A stretch of 64,000 bases of DNA from Phyto melanocephala (Eukaryota; Arthropoda; Insecta; Diptera; Rhinophoridae), in contig OW799234.1 in NCBI GenBank assembly GCA_941918925.1, positions 123,527,395 through 123,591,394 of the forward strand, in the 5' to 3' direction. This document shows positions 57,067 to 64,000 of this stretch, one piece after another. Position numbers and translations under genes: made by a program. The notes under the pieces are model-generated. The model was not told the origin of the DNA, did not search any database, and saw only the letters and a list, made by a program, of their open reading frames with translations. Every line of letters begins with the position of its first letter. Position 1 is the first letter of the stretch.

Positions 57067-58170
57067 GCTATAATTTGTAATAAAATAAAAATTTATAAAG
57101 TTTTAAAGAACTTTTCACAGTCCGCCAATTTTGGTTTTGCAAAAAGTTTTTATTTAACTCTTTGTTTATAAACATTTTTTTGTTTTCTTTTCCATTTAGA
57201 GAAAATTATTTTTAATTGCGTAGAATTTATAAATATAACACAAAACTGAAAAGTAGAAATGTTCTGGGAACCACTGACTAATACAATGACAGATTGTTAG
57301 TGGGAGCAAGTAATAAAAATCGCTACTGATTCTAGTTGCTACAGCATATGCTTCTTTTGCTTCATACAATCCGTATATTTTTTTTACTTTTTTTTTCTTC
57401 AGAAACATTTTCCAATAATCCTTGCTACGTTTCTGTGCTTTTCTTAGCCATCAATAAAAGCTGCTTCAATGAGAAGGGTTTGCAGTTAACCGTTGAGTAT
57501 AAGAGTTAGAAAGAAAAACGTATTAGGGTGGCGGCTACTTCTGTGCTTTTGTCATCATGATGATGATAATACTTATTTAGCTGGTCTCTTAAATGACATG
57601 GTGTTTTTATGAGTTTTTATACGTGTCATTCACGTATAAGTTCAATAGTGTTAATGTTTTATAGCCGAAATTATATCACAAAATCATACATACAGCAACA
57701 CAAACAATAATACACCCACACGTTCGCATAAAAACACGAGCTTACATTCCCACACACAGAGATTTATACGCTTTATTGCTCATCTAGAAGCCACCATTGT
57801 CACTCGTTTCTTGTTCTTCCATTGTTTTTCTTACAACTATAATGTTGTTTTTCCATTTTATTATAATCTACGTTCCTTTATAAAGTGGAGAAAAAAATAT
57901 ATATATTAAAAGCAATTTACACAAAACACATTATACTCATTAAGATGGATAGATAAATGGTAAAAGTTGACTGTCCATTTGGTTCAGCATGCGAGTGCCA
58001 TTATCCACCATCCATCTGTCCACCATTTCTACATTGACAGTGGCAGTCAGGACACATCTTAAAATTTCCGTTTTTTTTTTTTTTTTTTTGTTTGTTTGTC
58101 TTTAAGAAAAAGTAATAATACTAAATGTGCACACCATTTATTAAAAGACATCATTAATTTGTGAGCCTTA
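57067..58170. other. Non-coding, no recognisable feature
   Basis: AT-rich sequence with a T-run at 58072-58089. The frame at 57196-57408 has no motif. I see no element ends. Confidence 0.5.
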
Positions 58171-58179
58171 GAAACAACT

Positions 58180-58985
58180 ATTATATTTAGTACTAAATAT
58201 ATCTGTATTAGCATTAAATAACGTTTCTTTTATTATATTTAAAAATACTTATTTGTACTGAAAGTTTAAAGAGAAATAAATGATTTAAAAAGCTATTTTT
58301 CAAGCTGGCCTACAATACTCATATATTCAAATAAGATGAAGAGTAAGTTAGATAATGAACTAAGGTTTAGCAGTGATTTTAATATTTAGTACTTAAACTA
58401 CCACTAAGTACTAATATCATATTTTAGAAAAAATAATTTGGTATAATAGTAAGGGGTATTTTTGTACTAAAACATATATCTTTGAAATGAACCTTTTTTG
58501 TACTTTAATTAATTTTTCGTAATTTAATTTAATTTAAATACTTAAAATAATTTTTAGTACAAACATTTTATTAATTTTTTTATTTTGATTAGTTTTTGTG
58601 TTAATTGTAGCAACAAAATTTATTTTTATTAAAAAAATTTTATAAAAATTCTGTTATAAGTATTTACCTTAAATATTCAAAATTACTTTAAGTACTTAAA
58701 TCATTTTTTAATACCAAAGATTACATTTTGTACTAAAATTTTTTAATATTCAAAATAACATTTAGAACTTAAATAATTTTTTAATACCAAAGATTACATA
58801 TTGTACTAAAATTTTTTTTTTGTACAAATCTTTTTCACATTTTATACTAAAACTTGATTGTGTAAAGTTTTCTTCTTAATCTATCATAAATTCGAAAGAT
58901 ACTAAACTATTTTAAATTTAATACAAAAACTGTTATGTTTAAAGTATTTTTTCTAAAACTATCGTATAGTACAAACTTAAAGTCA
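58180..58985. repeat. GTAC-dense AT-rich block with a 2 x 73-bp tandem duplication
   Basis: Variants of TTTAGTACTTAAA and TTGTACTAAAA recur at least ten times. Within the block, 58675-58747 and 58748-58820 are two adjacent 73-bp copies, both containing TTAATACCAAAGATTACAT. No coding sequence or terminal repeat is seen. Confidence 0.55.
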
Positions 58986-59890
58986 TTTAAATGTGACAAC
59001 TGCAAAAGCGTTAGGGAATTTACTTTATTATTGGGTCAAGTATCCAAAATTACCTTCTCTTTTTGAACCTTAACCCATTGTCATTGGATGGTGTTTACAA
59101 GTACCATCACTTATTTCCACGGGTTAGATGTCAAGCAATACATCTGCCAGAGACCAGTGATTCTTAAAAATACCCTATTTTCCTCCATACGAAGTAAGAA
59201 ATTCATTATCCCTCAATTTTGATTGCTAATAAGAGTTATAGAGTTGATAAGTTGATAAGTTGATAGGTGAATAATGGGCGCCAAATTGTGTGTCAATTAA
59301 TGTATTGTATGAAATTTAAAAAAAAATGTGTATATCAAGTTCTCATATTGCAAAATATATAGTCAATTAGATACACAAACTCTTATAGTTTCTGCATAAT
59401 AAATATTTTGTTATGTAGTTTGTGCTTATGTTTGCACCGTTTATCAATTAACGTATGAGATTTGAGTAATACCTACGAGCCAGGTTTGTAACTTTCAGAA
59501 AAAGAAAATGACCGAAATTCGTTCTAAATTTTTTTTAATGCTAATAACATCATGGATATTTTGGTAAAACTTTCAGAAGACTATGGTAAAGACACACACA
59601 TAGAAAATGATGAAGATGTTGGTGATGGTGATGCTGAAAATTATGCAAATAATGACGAAAAGCTTAGTAAGGCTTTGGAAGAGGTGATACCAGAAGTGAA
59701 ATCGTTTTGTTACTGAAGTAGAAGCTGTCTCTGAGACAGTTTTAACAGAACTTTCAATTATGAGTAACAATAATTTTCAGTCTTATCGACAGTGGAAGAT
59801 ATAAAAACATGAGGCAAAAATATCAGAATTTTGGATGGCATTTACACCAATTTTTAGTTTTTTTTTTATTCCGTAAAAACTCCACGGAAC
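58986..59890. other. Non-coding; one short acidic frame
   Basis: A plus-strand frame at about 59552-59715 reads MDILVKLSEDYGKD and then an Asp/Glu/Asn-rich stretch, and ends before any recognisable domain. It could be the acidic start of a transposase relic, but nothing downstream supports that. TTGATAAGTTGATAAGTTGA repeats occur near 59246-59268. Confidence 0.35.
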
Positions 59891-59894
59891 TCTT

Positions 59895-61010
59895 TCATTT
59901 ATTATGCCCTTGTCACGAGAATGTCAACAGAAAGAATATATAAGTTTGTCATTTTAGTATTCATTTGCTATAAAACAAATTGTATATATTCTAAATCCTT
60001 TTTTAAGCCCTTCTATGTTCCACAAACTCGTATGCATTTAGTATCAGCGCCTTACAACTTTCCGAGATATAAGCAAATAAACACGACTGCCTCTGTTTTG
60101 TCCCATGTTTTTACCACAAACTACAAGATTCTAATGTCCTTAGTTAATTTACTGACATGTTTTTAACTATTTGTTGTCGAGATATTCGTAAAAAGTTCTG
60201 GAGAAATCAGTTACTAATCAACAAAGTTATAGGCGAAATCTGCTTAAAAAAATATACATGTTTTTTATATATATCTGACACGATAAAGATAACAAATTAC
60301 GAGCAGTGTTCTTGAAAAGGATTTCTGAAAAAATTCTATTAATCAGTTGAAAACTAACTGAGATATAAACATCAAAATACAACTGCTTCGTGGTTTTTTT
60401 TTTTCTCTAAAATTTTCAAACCAAAATCAATGTTTTTCTTCTTTTCTGACAGACAAAAAAAAATTGCCTTTACGAGTATCAATATCCTTTACTTGTCTAC
60501 CAGAATATAATTTACTATGAAAAATTTTAAAACCCATAATAGCCGCCACTACATTACATTTTTATATGGGTAGAATCTAGTAATTAAAAATGTACTCACT
60601 TCAAACCCGGCAATATTGGTATTAAATGAAAGTTATTGACCAGTTAAAATTCAAGATGGCGTCCTTAACAAAGTGGCTGATTATTGGGTCAAATATAGTA
60701 ATAACAACTTTGTAGCTTTTAACCCCCGCCATATTGGCATTAAATTAAAGGGCTTGGTCAGTAAAATTTAGTAAGGTAAAACAAAATGGCGGAAAAAAAT
60801 TATTTTTTTTAATCCCATTAAAATGGGTATCACATAAAGAAGATTGACCAGTAAAATAAAGTCAGTGAACTGTGTACAATTTCAAAACCAAAACTGGCGT
60901 CGGAAATAATAAAGAAAAATGTAATATAACGTTAGATCTGAAATCTAGGCTACGCTACGTCCATTTTACCTGTGTACTTTACTAGTAGATAATATCATAG
61001 ATGATATTAT
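59895..61010 (+). mobile_element. DINE-1-like element, subfamily D
   Basis: GACTGCCTCTGTT with GTTTTTACC (60083-60115) matches 630-655. ATAAACATCAAAATACAACT (60366-60385) matches 914-935. The segment 60540-60960 has AAGATGGCGTCC, CCCATTAAAATGGGTATC, ACTGGCGTCGGAAATAAT and GAAATCTAGGCTACGCT, shared with the copies at 1100-1250, 44480 and 6835. The 3' terminal hairpin is not present. Confidence 0.6.
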
Positions 61011-61119
61011 TTTTCAGTCAAACCGGTAGACGACTCATCAGAATCACACACAAGGTAAAAGTGTCTAAATAATAAGCCCTCGTGGTCCATATAGGGTTAA
61101 ATTCTTATTACTAATACAA

Positions 61120-61548
61120 CATTTACACCTAAGCGAAATCTAGTAGATTTGATTTAAAATCTTTATTAAAATCTAAACCGTTTATACCACTGTTTCTTGA
61201 CATTTTGCAACATATCGTTTTCAAAACAATATACCTTTTTACAAGGTGATCTGAGAGGCTCTCTATGCTCTACTTCTTCAAAATTCAAACTCCATATAAA
61301 AAAAATGTAAACTATAAAGTACTTGTGCAATTGCAACCACCTTATATATTATGATTGAATTTTTCTGTGTGCAGCGTAGTATATTTTATTACAATTTAAT
61401 AAAAACCACAGTTGCATCACGAAGTAGTACTAGATTTGAAGTAGATTCTGCCAAAATCTAGTGGCGAAATAGGTTTCGTTTTGTATGGGAGATCTGGTAG
61501 ATTTCGCTCAAAATCCCTTAAGTACTAGATTTTGTGAAGGTGTAAATG
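61120..61548. mobile_element. MITE with CATTTACACC ends, possibly hAT-type
   Basis: Ends CATTTACACC and GGTGTAAATG are exact inverted repeats, and the match continues imperfectly through AAATCTAGTA. Flanks TAATACAA (61112-61119) and TAGTATAA (61549-61556) agree at 6 of 8 positions, both differences being transitions, which would fit a decayed 8-bp target duplication. The interior (429 bp overall) is non-coding. Confidence 0.55.
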
Positions 61549-61742
61549 TAGTATAAGTTATATGGTTTTAAATCAGCTTAGAACTAGAGCTAGGGTCATT
61601 TTTATTTCCTAGAAATTCATATATTTTTTCTGTCCATTTATTGTGCAGCATTGGATTCTGGTTAATAATAAATTTAGTAGATAATTAAGAAATTTAATAG
61701 AGCTATTTGATAAAAGCTGACATTGTCAAGATTGTGTTAGTA

Positions 61743-62682
61743 CAGTGCACTCGCGGTATCATAATCACCATGAAATATGAACGCCTTTTCTTCCATTGAC
61801 TACTCTAACATGAAATTCAATCAAAACTTTTTAAATACGAACAGTTTTTATAATCTTTTGTTTACGGATTTTATCTACATTGTGTTAAAATTTAAATAAA
61901 CAGTGTAACGGTGGTTAATTCTGATTCAGCTTTTAAATAATTTTGGAGTTTCCTAGCCGTTTAATTTTAAGTTGTCCGTAGCTAGATCGTAGAATTCTTA
62001 TTACTTAATTTCCTTTTAAATATAAGTTTTATGTGAAAGTTCGTTAATATGCAAACAAAAAAGCTTGAAGAATTTTACAACTTTTAGGTAAATGTAAAAA
62101 GGTTACTAATATAACAAATAAGTTTTGATTAAAACAAATCTACATGATGTGCAATAAAAAAAATGGTTTAATCTATTAACAAAACGTTTATTGGGCTTGG
62201 AAGAGAAAAACTTTGCGGTCGAGTATCCGAATAGGAGAGAAAAAACTCCCTTTTAACAGACTTATGTATATCAAAGGAAAAGGCTAATGACGAGGAAAAC
62301 ATAGTGAGTAGCAAGAATGATGATGTCGAGGTGCCAGAAAGTACTTTTAAGCCCGGATAAGCTGCTTTAATTTTTTATAATGTATTATAATAGGTCTTAT
62401 GTAAAATGGCTTATAAACGAGATTTAAATATATTAAGATGCTTAAGAAGGCGGGTCGTTGTTAAGGTGATTGAACAAAAGAAAATCACAGATTTGTTCTT
62501 ATAATACCTTGAGGTTTTTTCTTCTTTTTTCTTAATAAATTTTGCTTCTAAACCTAACAATGCAAATAAAAAATTTAACATAAGAAACTTATAGGGAAAT
62601 TAATTTCCATTCGCAAATATGAGCCATCTTTCAAAAGGGAACTGGCTTGATTTTAAACAGTTCATATTATCCGAGTGCACTG
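61743..62682. mobile_element. pogo/Tigger-like transposon relic
   Basis: CAGTGCACTCG at 61743 and its exact inverse CGAGTGCACTG at 62672-62682 are each flanked by TA, the target of Tc1/mariner/pogo elements. TIRs of this sequence type (CAGT...CTCG) are typical of the pogo/Tigger group. The 940-bp body has only small broken frames. One near 62200-62250 (LEEKNFAVEYPNRREK) might derive from a DNA-binding domain, but I would not rely on it. The strand is undetermined. Confidence 0.55.
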
Positions 62683-62684
62683 TA

Positions 62685-64000
62685 TTCAAATGTTGTTTTA
62701 TATTTTCTAAAGGAAAAAATTAATTTGATGTCAAATTTGATACCAATTCATTTCAAAGGAGTAGTGCTTTAAACAACATAACATTCCTTGACAGGCAAAA
62801 TAAGGGCATAAATTAAAAATTAGCAGTAGAAAACAAAAAACTGAATTCCTCAATATTGCATCTTACAACCAAAAACTTTATTAAACACATTAAATATATT
62901 CCTCAGATATTAAGGGTTAAGGCGACTAACTAAATCATTGTCCTTATTCATTCAAGCAAATGTTTAATTTAACTAATTTTTAAATTTGTCTGCAAAGGCT
63001 TTTGAAATATCTGTTTTTATTATCTTATTCTTTTGTTTAACATATCCTTAACAACCATAAGGAATTTTCTGAATTTGTCCTTAATCCTTTTTGGTAAAAA
63101 TTGCTTTGTTTAAGTTAAAAATTAATAAAAAAAAATTTTACATCTTGAAAAACACTCACTGTAACTGACAATTAAAGTAGGGAGAAACAAAGAATTCAAA
63201 AAAACAAAACGAAAAAATATACATAAACCAAATGAGGCGAATTAAATAATTCTAGATAAAATCCTTTTAATACGAATTTCAAATTAAACAATAATAAAAA
63301 GGGAAAAAAACGAAAGGATGTGAAGGAAGAAAGAAACTTTATTGTTTACGTTACCACAAACGACAGTTTCATTTAGATTGACATTGAGTCAATATTTTGT
63401 TTTATCTATTTTAAAATAAATCACAATGAAGGTCCCTGTTTGTATGATGGTAAAGAAAAAGGATTTACAATATATATTTAACCATTAGAAAAATGAATAT
63501 ATATTTTGTTGCAATAAGATAACCAAAAACTTATGTAAATTAGGTTTTACATACATACATATACGAAGGTACTTTTAATATTTAAAATGTTTGTTTCCTC
63601 ACACTAACACAACTCAAAGGGAAAGCAGTTAATCAAAAGAAATTAACAATAGTTTTAAAAATACATCAAGGATTTGCCTTCAATAGAAGTGAAGTGATGG
63701 CTGTTTTTTGTTTAAAGTAAAATGATATGAAGTCAGTTTCATGTTAAGGCATGAGATTTTTTCAAGCATAAAAAACTCATAATGATTGATTATTAAAATA
63801 AAGCCTCAAGGGTCTAAAGGATTCCCTTGCGAATACTAGATATAAGTATAAGTAGTAAGTGTAAGTGTGGCTATTAAAGTAGTTCAGAGAAACTTCAGTT
63901 ATTGTGTCAGTAGTGAATAGTTTAATATCAATGAGATAGATAAGTGGTTTTTCGAAGAAGTCTTTTATTAAAAAGACCCTTTTCTTCTGCACAAAAAAAA
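62685..64000. other. Non-coding, no recognisable feature
   Basis: AT-rich sequence to the end of the window. Short TACA-type repeats lie near 63549-63562 and AAGTATAAGTAGTAAGTGTAAG near 63844-63866. The frame at 63777-63992 has no motif. Confidence 0.5.

Overview
The window looks like repeat-dense, AT-rich intergenic or intronic DNA from a brachyceran fly, most likely a calyptrate (blowfly, flesh fly or house-fly relatives). This rests on the repeat content. There are many copies of a DINE-1/INE-1-like element whose 3' end is a hairpin (ATTCGGC-n3-GCCGAAT) followed by GCTCTTACTTGTT, plus non-LTR retrotransposons, a jockey-type RT, piggyBac, mariner-like and hAT-like relics, Helitrons and MITEs. 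I recognise no host protein-coding exon, rRNA or functional tRNA in the 64 kb. Every protein similarity I can support belongs to a mobile element, and nearly all of those are broken. Families are named from remembered sequence hallmarks; no database search was run.

Layout. 0-7 kb: DINE-1-like copies, one interrupted by a mariner-like fossil, and a hAT-type MITE with an 8-bp target duplication (TSD). 8-14 kb: a young-looking MITE with 35-bp perfect terminal inverted repeats (TIRs), a 522-bp foldback element, LINE and hAT relics, a 5'-truncated LOA/R1-like LINE with an intact RNase H domain, and a tRNA-like SINE with a perfect 12-bp TSD. 14-25 kb: largely featureless DNA, a degenerate LINE split by a DINE-1-like copy, a Helitron, and a DINE-1-like copy holding a 283-bp solo LTR. 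25-30 kb: a MITE, then a 3-kb DNA transposon with about 515-bp TIRs around a decayed gene for an uncharacterised zinc-cluster protein family. 30-40 kb: a mariner deletion derivative, a nearly complete endonuclease-RT LINE with one frameshift, a jockey insert with TSD, and a second Helitron built on tandem units of about 120 bp. 40-44.4 kb: a LINE interrupted by a piggyBac at TTAA and by another truncated LINE with a 12-bp TSD. 44-64 kb: further LINE, mariner and DINE-1-like relics, three TIR elements and long stretches where I see nothing.

There is no operon-like cooperation here. The information lies in the nesting, which orders the insertions: the solo LTR, jockey copy, piggyBac and truncated LINE are each younger than the element they interrupt. 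The most unusual items are the long-TIR transposon (26536-29512), the three DINE-1-like subfamilies that share termini but differ in their cores, the two tandem-repeat Helitrons, the SINE/LINE pair with similar CTAAC-type tails, and a cluster of a TGTCACGTACGAT motif at 52.3-52.8 kb.
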